Shown: positions 44,385 to 53,121 of the stretch, piece after piece | Layout of the letters: every line of letters starts with the position of its first letter | Position numbering within the stretch: the stretch's first letter is position 1 | DNA from: Paraburkholderia sp. C35 | Lineage (GTDB): Bacteria > Pseudomonadota > Gammaproteobacteria > Burkholderiales > Burkholderiaceae | Length of the DNA stretch: 64,000 nucleotides | NCBI RefSeq assembly: GCF_003121405.1 | Contig: NZ_QBUY01000011.1 | Span: forward strand, 1 to 64,000 | Direction: 5' to 3' | Notes under the pieces: model-generated | Told to the model about the DNA's origin: nothing | What the model saw: the letters and a program-made list of their open reading frames with translations, nothing else | Databases searched by the model: none | Translations under genes and position numbers: made by a program

Positions 44385-45454
44385 AATGCGCCCCCTGCCT
44401 CAGCAAGCTCGACCGCTTTTCCGCTTCGTACCGACTGCGCAATGGCGACCATTGCCCGGATCGACGCAACACCATCGTCGATATCGGCGCCTCGCATCAC
44501 CACGCCATTGAGCACGGTATCCGCAAACCCTTCCACTTGCCGTCGATAGAAATGTCCGTCCGCGCCCAGCACACGCGTGGTTGTCGCATTGCGTTCGTGA
44601 AAGATGTCGACGTCGCTCGATTTGTAATACCACGGGTTATAGGTGCGCGCCGTGACGCTGCCGGGTTCGCCGTAGATCTGAAAGCCCTCGTGCCAGTCCA
44701 TCCGCACTGCGATGGTCAGAGCGAGATGCCCGAGCGTGCCGTTTTCAAAGTCGATATCGACAACCCAGCACCACGCGCCGAACTTCTCTCGCAGCCTTGC
44801 ATCGACCGCGCGAATGGAGCCGCCAAGATGGCGCGCAAGATCGACCAGGTGACTGCCGTGCGCTAGCATGAAATAGCGCTGCTTATCCGCCTTCGGATCG
44901 CCCTCTGGACGCAGAATGCGCGTCCCCTGACGTGGCAGCGGTTGAATGGCGTCTGTATTCGTGTAGCGATGTGTGGAGTCGCAATACCACGCCTTGAGTG
45001 CAAGCATCTCGCCCATTTCGTCCTGAACGAATGCTTTTGCGGATTCGATACCCGGATCGAAACGCAGCATGTGACCGATCTGCAAGACCTTTCCAGAACG
45101 CTTCACTTCCTGTGCAAGGTGCTCGACCTCATCGACTGAAACTCCAACTGGCTTTTCGCACAGCACATGTTTTCCGGCTTGGAGTGCCTTGATCGAAGCT
45201 GGCACATGAAAGGCATCCGATGTACCGATGATCACGGCCTCGATATCCGGATCGGCGAGCATCTCGTCATAGTCCAGATAGATCTTGCGAGCATCGTAGA
45301 ACTGGCCAAAATGTCTGGCGAGATTTTCATCGACGTCGCACACCGCAAACAGCTCCGCATTGCGCGCCTTCTGCACTGACTCGAAATGCGCAAACTGTGA
45401 AATCGGTCCGCAACCCAATACGCCAATACGTAATTGCCTGTCTTCTTTCTTCAC
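44381..45454 (-). CDS. Gfo/Idh/MocA-family oxidoreductase
   Basis: NAD(P)-dependent sugar dehydrogenase of 357 aa. The Rossmann motif GVLGCGPISQFAHF is at residues 12-25 and the catalytic Lys is in CEKPVGVS near residue 102; the C-terminal domain carries LAHGSHLVDLARHLGG with the conserved Asp and His residues. It is only distantly similar to the Gfo/Idh protein at 38089, so this is not a recent duplication. It lies 52 bp after the AraH-like permease gene and is coupled to the TIM-barrel gene. Confidence 0.92.
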   Translation of the reverse strand: MKKEDRQLRIGVLGCGPISQFAHFESVQKARNAELFAVCDVDENLARHFGQFYDARKIYLDYDEMLADPDIEAVIIGTSDAFHVPASIKALQAGKHVLCEKPVGVSVDEVEHLAQEVKRSGKVLQIGHMLRFDPGIESAKAFVQDEMGEMLALKAWYCDSTHRYTNTDAIQPLPRQGTRILRPEGDPKADKQRYFMLAHGSHLVDLARHLGGSIRAVDARLREKFGAWCWVVDIDFENGTLGHLALTIAVRMDWHEGFQIYGEPGSVTARTYNPWYYKSSDVDIFHERNATTTRVLGADGHFYRRQVEGFADTVLNGVVMRGADIDDGVASIRAMVAIAQSVRSGKAVELAEAGGAL

Positions 45455-45506
45455 TGATTTCTCCGTGGATGTCCCGAACGATTCGTTCCAAGCAGATGCA
45501 CTGCAA

Positions 45507-46544
45507 TTAGTTGCGCTCGCCCCGATTCTTCAATTGATCAAGCAGCACGGCCGCGAGCAGAATGGCGCCACGCACGAGGTATTGATAAAAGGCGTCGATA
45601 TTCATGAGGGTCATCACGTTTTCGACAGTGCCCATGATCAGCACGCCGACCACCACGCCCGAGATCGACGCCCGGCCGCCAAGCAGTGACACACCGCCCA
45701 GCACGCACGCCGATATCACGTTGAGTTCGAAGCCTTCTCCTGCGTTTGGCTGTCCCGATGTGATGCGGGACGCGAGGATCACGCCCGCCAGCGCGGTCAC
45801 GGCGCCTTGCACGAGAAAGATCGTCACGCGCACGAGATCGACATTGATCCCCGCGAGCCGTGACGCTTCCGGATTGCCGCCGATTGCAAGCGTGTTTCGT
45901 CCGTACACGGTGTTGTTCAGCATGACGCCGAACACGACGAAGCAGACCAGCGTCACCCAGATAGGCAGCGAGACACCAAACAGCGTCAACCCGCCGAATG
46001 CAATGAACCCTTCCGACGACACACCCACGGCTTGCCCGTGCGAAACGATGAACGCCAGACCCCGCACGATCTCCATGGTCGCCAGTGTCGTAATCAGCGG
46101 GTTGATGCGAAGGTAAGCGATCACCGCGCCGTTCACGAAGCCGATGGCGCAGCCGGCCGCCACGGCCACAGCGACTGCAATCAGCGCGCTGCCCGTGGCA
46201 TTGAGCACCATCGCGCATAGCACGCCCGAAAACGCTACCGTCGATCCGACCGACAGATCGAAGTCGCGCGCTGCCAGACAGAACATCATCGTGCACGCGA
46301 CCATGCCGATCTGCGACACTGACAATGCGAGACCGAGCATGTTGTCGATCGAGAAGAAATGATCGACACTGAATGCCATCGCCAGAAACATGACAACGAA
46401 GATCAATACGAGGCTGTACTCGGCGAGTTGCTCGCGCCATCTGAATCGACGGGCGCTCTCGCCTGCCGTGCGTTCATGTGATCTGCGCGAATCGACTGTT
46501 CCCAGTTGTTCATTCGTTTGCACTTCTGTCTCCTGAGCGCGCAC
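45507..46544 (-). CDS. araH: Sugar ABC importer permease, AraH-like
   Basis: Inner-membrane permease of 345 aa. It matches the arabinose permease branch closely: SQIGMVACTMMFCLAARDFDL, NPLITTLATMEIVRGLA, YGRNTLAIGGNPEASRLAG and ASRITSGQPNAGEGFEL are near copies of E. coli AraH blocks (each quoted in 20 residues or less). A 40-residue polar N-terminus precedes the first membrane segment. A single permease gene implies a homodimer. The substrate may be L-arabinose or another L- or 6-deoxy sugar, as the operon lacks ordinary arabinose genes. Confidence 0.9.
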   Translation of the reverse strand: MRAQETEVQTNEQLGTVDSRRSHERTAGESARRFRWREQLAEYSLVLIFVVMFLAMAFSVDHFFSIDNMLGLALSVSQIGMVACTMMFCLAARDFDLSVGSTVAFSGVLCAMVLNATGSALIAVAVAVAAGCAIGFVNGAVIAYLRINPLITTLATMEIVRGLAFIVSHGQAVGVSSEGFIAFGGLTLFGVSLPIWVTLVCFVVFGVMLNNTVYGRNTLAIGGNPEASRLAGINVDLVRVTIFLVQGAVTALAGVILASRITSGQPNAGEGFELNVISACVLGGVSLLGGRASISGVVVGVLIMGTVENVMTLMNIDAFYQYLVRGAILLAAVLLDQLKNRGERN

Positions 46545-46613
46545 GCTGCCCTGCGCACCGCGCCATAGATTTGAGCTTGGAAATAACGTTGATTGACCGA
46601 CGTGGGACTGCGA

Positions 46614-48110
46614 TCAACGTGATCTGTCAGGCAATGCAAGCGAGAGCACGCTTTGCTCCGTTGCCAAGTCGCGATCGAGTTCACCCGCGATGCATCCTTC
46701 GCGCATCACAACGATCCGATCCGAAATGCCAAGCACCTCCGGCAATTCCGATGACACCACCACGACCGCGCAACCGCGTTCGGCCAGTGTGTAGATCACG
46801 TCGTAGATTTCATGCTTTGCGCCGACATCGATGCCCCGCGTCGGTTCGTCGAGAATCACCACACGCATGTCAGGCTCCGCGAGCCATCGCGCAAGGATCG
46901 CTTTTTGCTGATTGCCGCCAGACAGAAACCGGATCTTCTGCCGGCGGCTTGGGGTCTTGATCTGAAGCTGCCGGATGAAACCATCGGCAATCTGTGCTTC
47001 CCGTTTCCTGTTCAGAAACATGCCTGCCCGCGACGAATGCCTGCGGCAACTGATATTGATGTTGTCCGCGACACTCGCCATCGCGACGATGCCCGCTTCT
47101 TTCCGGTCTTCCGGGCACAGTACGATGCCGTGGCGAATCGCGTCGCGTGGACCGTTGATGCGAACCGCCTGTCCGTCGAGTTTGATCGTTCCCTGTTCGC
47201 GTTTTCTTGCGCCGTACGCGAGGTGCATCAACTCACTTCGTCCGGCACCGACGAGACCGAAGAAGCCAACGATCTCGCCGCGACGAACCTGAAACGTTGC
47301 AGGCTCTGCGAGTGGCTTTCCCAGCAACGCGCTAGCCGAGAATCTCACGTCGCCGTGCGTCCGCTTCCTGTAGTGATAGATGTCCGCAATGTCGCGGCCG
47401 ACCATTTCACGCACGAGCGTCGCACGTGGCAACTTCTTTAGTTCAGCATGCGTCGCAATCATCCTGCCATCGCGAAACACCGTGCATGCGTCGCAGAGCG
47501 CGTAGATCTCATCCATACGATGCGAGATATAGACCAGTGCGCGCTGCTCCTGCCGCAATTGCCTGACGAGCCTGAAAAGTACTTCCGTTTCCGTATGCGA
47601 CAGCGAACTCGAAGGTTCGTCCAGTGCGATGATCTTTGCGTCCCGCATGAGCGCCTTGCAGATTTCGACCATCTGACGCTGTGCAATGGACAGCTTGCGC
47701 AAGCTCGTCGTGGGATCGAGATCGACGCCCATTGCCAGCAACCTTTCCCTCGCAACCGACACCGCGCGCGACTTGCTGAACCAGCCACGGGAAACAGGCA
47801 GGCGGCCCAACAGTAGATTCTCGGCGACGCTCATATCGGGAACATATTGAAGTTCCTGGTGAATCACGGCGATCCCCGCGTCGATCGATGCTGCTGCATT
47901 GGCAAAGCGCACTTCATTGCCGTCGATCAGTATCCTGCCCGCGTCCGGCTGATACTCGCCGCCGAGAATTTTCAGCAATGTCGATTTGCCTGCACCGTTC
48001 TCGCCCATCAATCCATGCACTTCACCGGCGCGAACATCGAACGACACGCTCGACAACGCACGCACGCCCGGAAAACCTTTCGACACGTTCTCAACACGCA
48101 GCAACGACAC
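46614..48110 (-). CDS. araG: Sugar ABC importer ATPase, AraG-like
   Basis: Cytoplasmic ATPase of 498 aa with two ABC domains. First domain: Walker [10 protein letters not shown] at residues 36-44, [16 protein letters not shown], signature [11 protein letters not shown] and Walker [13 protein letters not shown]. Second domain: [10 protein letters not shown], signature LSGGNQQKA and [15 protein letters not shown]. The blocks [21 protein letters not shown] and [12 protein letters not shown] are typical of AraG. Lies 45 bp after the binding-protein gene and 69 bp before the permease. Confidence 0.92.
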   Translation of the reverse strand: MSLLRVENVSKGFPGVRALSSVSFDVRAGEVHGLMGENGAGKSTLLKILGGEYQPDAGRILIDGNEVRFANAAASIDAGIAVIHQELQYVPDMSVAENLLLGRLPVSRGWFSKSRAVSVARERLLAMGVDLDPTTSLRKLSIAQRQMVEICKALMRDAKIIALDEPSSSLSHTETEVLFRLVRQLRQEQRALVYISHRMDEIYALCDACTVFRDGRMIATHAELKKLPRATLVREMVGRDIADIYHYRKRTHGDVRFSASALLGKPLAEPATFQVRRGEIVGFFGLVGAGRSELMHLAYGARKREQGTIKLDGQAVRINGPRDAIRHGIVLCPEDRKEAGIVAMASVADNINISCRRHSSRAGMFLNRKREAQIADGFIRQLQIKTPSRRQKIRFLSGGNQQKAILARWLAEPDMRVVILDEPTRGIDVGAKHEIYDVIYTLAERGCAVVVVSSELPEVLGISDRIVVMREGCIAGELDRDLATEQSVLSLALPDRSR

Positions 48111-48155
48111 GATGCCTCCCGTTTTTGCTTCGCCGATCCATCACTCGGCCATCAC

Positions 48156-49151
48156 TCACTTGCTGACGATCAAGCCCATCTTTTCCCGCACCTGGTTCAC
48201 GTCGTCGCGCGTGGCGAGCATGCCCGTCGTCAATGTCAGCAACGGGGGCTCTTTGCTCGTCTTGATCCACTCGTAGACGAGCGTGGACGTTTCCGCACCG
48301 TGCCGCCGTGGGCTGATGATCACCGTGCCGAAGAACCCGGTTGGCTGCGGCTTTTTGAACTCGTTGAGCGCCGAATCGGAGCCGCCCACACCGACACCGA
48401 CCATGTTGTCCGCCTTGATGCCGCGACCTTCTGCAGCGCGCACCGCGCCCAGCACCGATTCGTCGTTCAGGCCGAATGCGACCCAGTGTTTGAATTGCGG
48501 ATGCTTGGTGATGGCGATATTCGCGGCGTTGAAGCCGTTTTCGGTGTCGGGATGATTCATCGGCGCGTTGATCACGTTCGCACGCGGCAGACCGGCCGTT
48601 ACTAGCGCCTCCGCTGCCGCAGCCGTGCGATCGTGCGACGTCGGCAACTGGTCATAGCTCACGTTGATGGCGCCGACTTCGTTCATGTTCCAGCCGCGCC
48701 GCTTCACTTCCGATGCAATGCTCTCGCCGGCCTGCCGTCCAATCTCGGAGGCAGAAATGCCCATGTACGGCACAGACGCGAGCGGCTTTCCTGTTCCGTC
48801 GACGAGGCGGTCGTCAACCGTCATCATCTTCAGACCGTCTGCTTTTGCTTTAGCGACGATGCCTGGACCGAGCTTCACGTCAGGCGTGCAGATGACGAAA
48901 CCTTGTGCCTTCTGCGCCGCGAGGTTATCGATGGCGCTCATGACCTTCTCGCCCGACGGCGCGGCAATCTTCACCAGCGTGAAGCCCTTTTCTTTCGCGG
49001 CGATCTCGGCGAACTTCCATTCGTCCTGAAACCATGGCTCTTCAGGCTGCTTCACGAGAAAGCCGATTTTGATGGGTTCATCAGCTTTCGATTGCTGTGC
49101 TATTAGTAGCATTCCTAAACTAATTAACATCGAATAGATCAGCTTTTTCAT
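48156..49151 (-). CDS. araF: Periplasmic sugar-binding protein, AraF-like
   Basis: Substrate-binding subunit of 331 aa with a signal peptide (MKKLIYSMLISLGMLLIA, then QSKADE). The mature N-terminus IGFLVKQPEEPWFQDEWKFA is nearly identical to E. coli AraF, and the hinge segments QGFVICTPD, VDDRLVDGTGKP and KHWVAFGLNDESVLGAVRA are also conserved. Ligand specificity in this group spans L-arabinose, D-galactose and D-fucose. ATG 49151 follows a GGAGACA site. Because the neighbours include a fucose-type mutarotase, a 6-deoxy or L-sugar is as likely as arabinose. Confidence 0.92.
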   Translation of the reverse strand: MKKLIYSMLISLGMLLIAQQSKADEPIKIGFLVKQPEEPWFQDEWKFAEIAAKEKGFTLVKIAAPSGEKVMSAIDNLAAQKAQGFVICTPDVKLGPGIVAKAKADGLKMMTVDDRLVDGTGKPLASVPYMGISASEIGRQAGESIASEVKRRGWNMNEVGAINVSYDQLPTSHDRTAAAAEALVTAGLPRANVINAPMNHPDTENGFNAANIAITKHPQFKHWVAFGLNDESVLGAVRAAEGRGIKADNMVGVGVGGSDSALNEFKKPQPTGFFGTVIISPRRHGAETSTLVYEWIKTSKEPPLLTLTTGMLATRDDVNQVREKMGLIVSK

Positions 49152-49276
49152 GATTGTCTCCTTCCAACTCTGGATTATCTGTGTCCGACCGCGCCTTGAT
49201 AGCTGCTGTGCACGCCGCGGTCAGCGTGCGGCTTTCCATGCGGACCCGGCATTCACCGGTGTCCGCTGGTTCATGC

Positions 49277-50053
49277 TCAAACGGCTGTCCAGCCTCCGTC
49301 GATCTTCAACGTGGCGCCCGTGATCAGCGCGGCCGCTTCGGATGCAAGAAACACCACAGGCTCCGCCACGTTCTCCGGCTCGCCGATCTGACGCAGCGGA
49401 ATCCGCGCCAGCAATCCATTCAGCGAGGTCTCGTTCTCGAGCCAGCCTTTGGTGCTGTCGGTGCGAATAAACGTCGGCGCAACTGCATTGACGCGTATGT
49501 GATGCTGCGCCCATTCGACGGCAAGGCACTGCGTCATATGAATCATGGCGGCCTTCGTCATGCAGTAGACCGGCTCGCCATCCAGCGCGACGAGTCCTGC
49601 CTGCGACGCAATGTTGATGATCGACCCGCGGCCGCGCTTTGCCATCTGGCGCGCAGCCGCCTGAGACGCGAAAAATGCGCCTTTGACGTTCAGATCGAAC
49701 ATCGCGTCGTAGTCGCTGGAGGTGACATCCATCGCGGGCGCCGGGCGGCTGTGTCCCGCGTTGTTGATCAGAACGGTCAGCGGCCCCAGCTCCGATTCGA
49801 CCTGTGAGACGGCCTGCCCGATCGATTCGAGCGAGAGCATGTCCATCGGAACGGCAATCGCGTTGATAGCGTCTTGACGCAGCGCCGCTGCGATCGACGT
49901 ACCCGCCTGCACGTCGCGACAGCCGAGCGCAACGGCAGCGCCCGCTTTGCCAAGGGCTTTCGCACACGCAAGGCCGATGCCTCGCGTCGCGCCCGTGACG
50001 AGCGCGATCTCTCCGTCCAGAGAGAAGCAGTTCATTGGATTGTTCGACATCAT
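49277..50053 (-). CDS. Short-chain dehydrogenase/reductase, probable sugar 1-dehydrogenase
   Basis: NAD(P)-dependent oxidoreductase of 258 aa with TGATRGIGLACA near residue 20, NNAGHSRP near 97, the Ser in NIASQAGL, YCMTK (Tyr-x3-Lys) and the end GATLKIDGGW. The group contains L-fucose, L-rhamnose and D-arabinose 1-dehydrogenases as well as 2-keto-3-deoxy-fuconate dehydrogenases. In this operon oxidation of the sugar C1 to a lactone would explain the alpha/beta hydrolase further down. Several start codons are close together (50053, 50050, 50035). Confidence 0.9.
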   Translation of the reverse strand: MMSNNPMNCFSLDGEIALVTGATRGIGLACAKALGKAGAAVALGCRDVQAGTSIAAALRQDAINAIAVPMDMLSLESIGQAVSQVESELGPLTVLINNAGHSRPAPAMDVTSSDYDAMFDLNVKGAFFASQAAARQMAKRGRGSIINIASQAGLVALDGEPVYCMTKAAMIHMTQCLAVEWAQHHIRVNAVAPTFIRTDSTKGWLENETSLNGLLARIPLRQIGEPENVAEPVVFLASEAAALITGATLKIDGGWTAV

Positions 50054-50096
50054 CCGACTCTTGATTCAATCATCTGTGCGTGAATTTCAACGCGCT

Positions 50097-50885
50097 TCAT
50101 GGCGTTTCTTTGATCGTCGTTTCCAGTACGTCCCGAAGAGACGGCGTACACGCGATCACCTGATTGCCTTCTGTGAGGCACGCCTGCGTGAGGAAGTCAT
50201 TGGTCCAGCCGCCCGCTTCTTCGACGAGGAGCACACCGGCCGCGGCATCCCACGCATTGATATGCAACTCACAGTAGGCGTCCTGCCGCCCCATCGCCAC
50301 ATAAGCGAGGCCCAGCGCGCCCGAGCCGCGACGCTTCACGCCTGCACCCTGTGCATTGAGTTTCCCGAGCAGCTTCGTGTAGCGTTCGAACGGCGTGCGC
50401 GCCGACCAGCCGAGTTCCACAACGGATTGCCGTATGTCGGTAACTGGACTGACCTTGATGGGCTTTCCATTCAATGTCGCGCCATGTCCTCTGCGTGCAA
50501 CGAAAAGCTCATCGATCATCGGGTCGTACAGCACGCCGATCTCCGTCTTGCCATGCTCGACATACGCAATCGACACGCAGAAATACGGCACGCCGCGCGC
50601 AAAGTCCGCCGTTCCGTCGATGGGATCGACAATCCATAGACGCTCGCCCACCTGGCCGCCGCTTTCCTCGCCAAGAAAGGCGTCATCGGGAAATGCTTCG
50701 GCGATACGCGTTGCAATCAGTTTCTCCACCTCGCCGTCCGTTTCGGTCAGATAGTCTTGCGGACCTTTGAACTTGAAGTTGAGTGCCTCGTCGCGAGCGA
50801 GGAAGCGTTCGCGAATCAGACAACCTGCCTCACGCGCAATTGCGCAGGCAGCCGAGAACCGCAGATGCATTGAAACGTCAGTCAT
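50097..50885 (-). CDS. Inositol monophosphatase-family phosphatase
   Basis: Mg2+-dependent, Li+-sensitive-type sugar/inositol phosphatase of 262 aa. The metal and phosphate motifs are complete: FLGEESGG near residue 69, WIVDPIDGTADF near 82 and INAWDAAAG near 210. Length and motifs fit IMPase/SuhB-like and fructose- or histidinol-phosphatase-like members. It is unusual in a sugar ABC operon; it might dephosphorylate a sugar phosphate or cyclitol phosphate. It lies 45 bp after fucU and 43 bp before the SDR gene. Confidence 0.9.
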   Translation of the reverse strand: MTDVSMHLRFSAACAIAREAGCLIRERFLARDEALNFKFKGPQDYLTETDGEVEKLIATRIAEAFPDDAFLGEESGGQVGERLWIVDPIDGTADFARGVPYFCVSIAYVEHGKTEIGVLYDPMIDELFVARRGHGATLNGKPIKVSPVTDIRQSVVELGWSARTPFERYTKLLGKLNAQGAGVKRRGSGALGLAYVAMGRQDAYCELHINAWDAAAGVLLVEEAGGWTNDFLTQACLTEGNQVIACTPSLRDVLETTIKETP

Positions 50886-50930
50886 GAAAGCGCCTTTCGA
50901 GTAACCGGACAGAGTTGCAGCGATGCAACC

Positions 50931-51356
50931 TCAAACGGGCAGCGTGCCCTTGCGCAGCAGGATATTTCCGTACACACGCGTTTCGCCCGTCACGATGATC
51001 GCAACCGCCTTCGACGCTCGCGCCTTGAATTCAGCCGGAGGCAGCGAGTCCACTTCGAGATGCTGTGCGTGTGATTTTGCCACCTTCATCAGATCGCTCA
51101 TTACGGGCAGGATCTCTTGCGGCTGATCGCGCACTTCCATGCGTGTGATCGCCTGCGCGCCCTTGTCGAGCGGCAATACTGACAGGACCGCATCGAGGAC
51201 ACGCGGGCCGTCTGCGCCATCCTCGCGAATGATGGCGGGACCCGCGCTGAGTGCCGGATAGTTGCGATCGACGATGACGATATCCTCGCCGTGGCCCATT
51301 GCACGCAGCACGGACAGCAGTTCCGGGCCAAGAAGCGGGTCGATGTGTTTGAGCAT
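50931..51356 (-). CDS. fucU: RbsD/FucU-family sugar mutarotase
   Basis: Interconverts sugar anomers in the cytoplasm. The 141-aa protein matches the FucU branch: MLKHIDPLLGPELLSVLRAM at residues 1-20, then GHGEDIVIVDRNYPA with the catalytic His, and the C-terminal ETRVYGNILLRKG. The frame is open upstream to 51413, but ATG 51356 starts exactly at the conserved LKHIDPLL. First gene of the long sugar operon, directly behind the divergent promoter with the GTTTGTTT palindrome. FucU rather than RbsD type favours L-fucose, D-arabinose, L-galactose or a similar sugar. Confidence 0.9.
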   Translation of the reverse strand: MLKHIDPLLGPELLSVLRAMGHGEDIVIVDRNYPALSAGPAIIREDGADGPRVLDAVLSVLPLDKGAQAITRMEVRDQPQEILPVMSDLMKVAKSHAQHLEVDSLPPAEFKARASKAVAIIVTGETRVYGNILLRKGTLPV

Positions 51357-51450
51357 GGTGTTTCCCGATGGAGGTTGGTTTGAACGGAATGCGTCGGCGG
51401 CGCTGCAGCTCATCTCGCCTCGCCAACGATGGCAACTTCATCTGCATCCC

Positions 51451-51473
51451 GTTTGTTTGCATATTAAACAAAC
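51451..51473. promoter_or_regulatory. Probable ROK-repressor operator, GTTTGTTT-N7-AAACAAAC
   Basis: Perfect 8-bp inverted repeat with a 7-bp AT-rich spacer between fucU and the divergent ROK regulator, 95 bp from the fucU start. ROK (NagC/Mlc/XylR) sites typically are AT-rich palindromes with half-sites such as TTT-rich blocks. A second near palindrome, TTTGA-N3-TCAAA, lies at 51526-51538. Binding is inferred. Confidence 0.6.
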
Positions 51474-51581
51474 TAACTTGACGTTCAAGCGGGGTTAACA
51501 CCTTCAATTCTGGCAAAAAGATGCATTTGAAAATCAAAATGGATGCAATTAGAATGCACTGAATTGACAGGAAATCACGTA

Positions 51582-53084
51582 ATGAATGCCACCCGATCGC
51601 TTCGCTCGGCTATCGACGACATCGAAGCTCACACGAAGGCAGCCCGACTGCGCAGCGTCTTGCCGGAAATCGAGCAACGCCTCGCCGCCGGCGCGCGCAT
51701 CGCGGACGTGGTGCGCACGCTGAACGAGAACGGCTTCGCCATCACGACGGCCACGCTCAAAAGCTATCTCTACCGGATGCGCAAGGCCGCCCGCGAGGCC
51801 AGCATCGACAGCCAGCCGCCTCGCGCTGTGGTTGAACCTGAGGCGTTGATCGACGGCCTTGAGACTTCGCAAGCGCGCAAGCGCGTCTCCGAACGCACGC
51901 TCCCGGAAGCAGCCCCCACTACGCCGATGCTGCTGCGCCACATCAACACAGCGCGTTGTCTGCGGCAACTCAGGCGTGGCGCAACGCTCAGTCGCGCGGA
52001 CCTGTCGCGCGAGCTGGGTCTGACGCGCGCCACGATTGGCCACGCCGTGAAGGAACTGATCGAATCGGGGCTGGTGGTCGAGACGTCCGAGCGGTCGGAA
52101 GGCGCGCGCCCGGGACGGCCGGGCTCCGGCGTGCGGCTCAATCCCCAAGGGGCGTACACAATCGGTATCGACATTTCCAGCCTGACCTTGACGGCCGTGC
52201 TGATCGACCTGGGAATGCGCGTCGCACACCGCTTCAGTGAGTCCGTCGAAGCGCACGCCGATAACGTCGAACGCGTGGTCGAACAGATTGCCGTCCTGCC
52301 CGCGCGTCTGCTGACCGACACGGGCGTCGATCCCGACCGGGTTCAAGGCGTCTGCGTGAGCGTGCCCGGACTCGTCGATCACGACGGGCGGGTTGTCGTC
52401 GCGCCGTTCCTGCGCTGGCGCGATGTTCCGCTGCAAGCGATGCTGTCCGGTTGCAAGGCCATGCAATGGCCAGTCACCGTATGCAACGACGCCGTCGCGT
52501 TCGCGACCGCCGAGCGCACCATCGCGCGTGAAGAAGATGCCAGGAACATGCTGCTGATCCTGCTTACCGAAGGTCTCGGCGGCGCCATTGTTCAGAGAGG
52601 TCAGATAGTCGAAGGTGCGCGCGGCTACGCGGGCGAACTCGGCCATATGGTGATGGGCGCCACACCGGCTGCCATCGGCACGCAGACGTTCGAACTGCTT
52701 GCGGGCTACGAGCGCTTTCGCCCATTTCTGCCCAAAGATCTCAGTCTCAATGACGGATTGAAATGGCTCGCGAACATCGACAATGATGCAAACACGCCGG
52801 AACTCGAAAGCACATTCGATGAGTGGGCGAACGTGCTCACCACCGGGTTTCTCAATCTCGTCTATCTGCTCGACCCCGAGAAAATCGTGCTGGGCGGCCC
52901 GTTGAGTGCGCTATTTCCGCGCGTCGAAGCGAAGGTCAAGAAACTGCTGGCGACTCATCTGCTGCATGGATTCAGCCCGCCGCCGATATTCATCACCCGA
53001 CTCGGACCCGATGGCGCCGCGATTGGCGCGGCATCGATCGTGAGGAACCGGTTGTTTTCTCTACCCTATCTGGACCGGAACTGA
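51582..53084 (+). CDS. ROK-family transcriptional repressor with extra N-terminal module
   Basis: Sugar-responsive repressor of 500 aa. The central winged HTH (LSRADLSRELGLTRATIGHA, about residues 135-155) and the C-terminal ROK sugar-binding domain (GIDISSLTLTAVL, VCVSVPGLVDHDG, VCNDAVAFATAE, GYAGELGHMVMG) are standard, although the Cys-rich zinc motif is missing. About 110 residues precede the HTH; they include LPEIEQRLAAGARIADVVRT and ATLKSYLYRMRKAARE, a small helical, possibly DNA-binding unit of the kind seen in plasmid proteins. ATG 51582 is chosen over 51543 by position. It is divergent from the fucU operon. Confidence 0.9.
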   Translation: MNATRSLRSAIDDIEAHTKAARLRSVLPEIEQRLAAGARIADVVRTLNENGFAITTATLKSYLYRMRKAAREASIDSQPPRAVVEPEALIDGLETSQARKRVSERTLPEAAPTTPMLLRHINTARCLRQLRRGATLSRADLSRELGLTRATIGHAVKELIESGLVVETSERSEGARPGRPGSGVRLNPQGAYTIGIDISSLTLTAVLIDLGMRVAHRFSESVEAHADNVERVVEQIAVLPARLLTDTGVDPDRVQGVCVSVPGLVDHDGRVVVAPFLRWRDVPLQAMLSGCKAMQWPVTVCNDAVAFATAERTIAREEDARNMLLILLTEGLGGAIVQRGQIVEGARGYAGELGHMVMGATPAAIGTQTFELLAGYERFRPFLPKDLSLNDGLKWLANIDNDANTPELESTFDEWANVLTTGFLNLVYLLDPEKIVLGGPLSALFPRVEAKVKKLLATHLLHGFSPPPIFITRLGPDGAAIGAASIVRNRLFSLPYLDRN

Positions 53085-53100
53085 CCTGTCGCATCGAAGA

Positions 53101-53117
53101 ATGCCGTGCGCCGGCAT
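53101..53117. terminator. Hairpin between convergent ROK regulator and iclR
   Basis: ATGCCG-N5-CGGCAT, a perfect 6-bp stem in the 37-bp gap between the two convergent stop codons. Short, without a T run. Confidence 0.4.
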
Positions 53118-53121
53118 CGAA

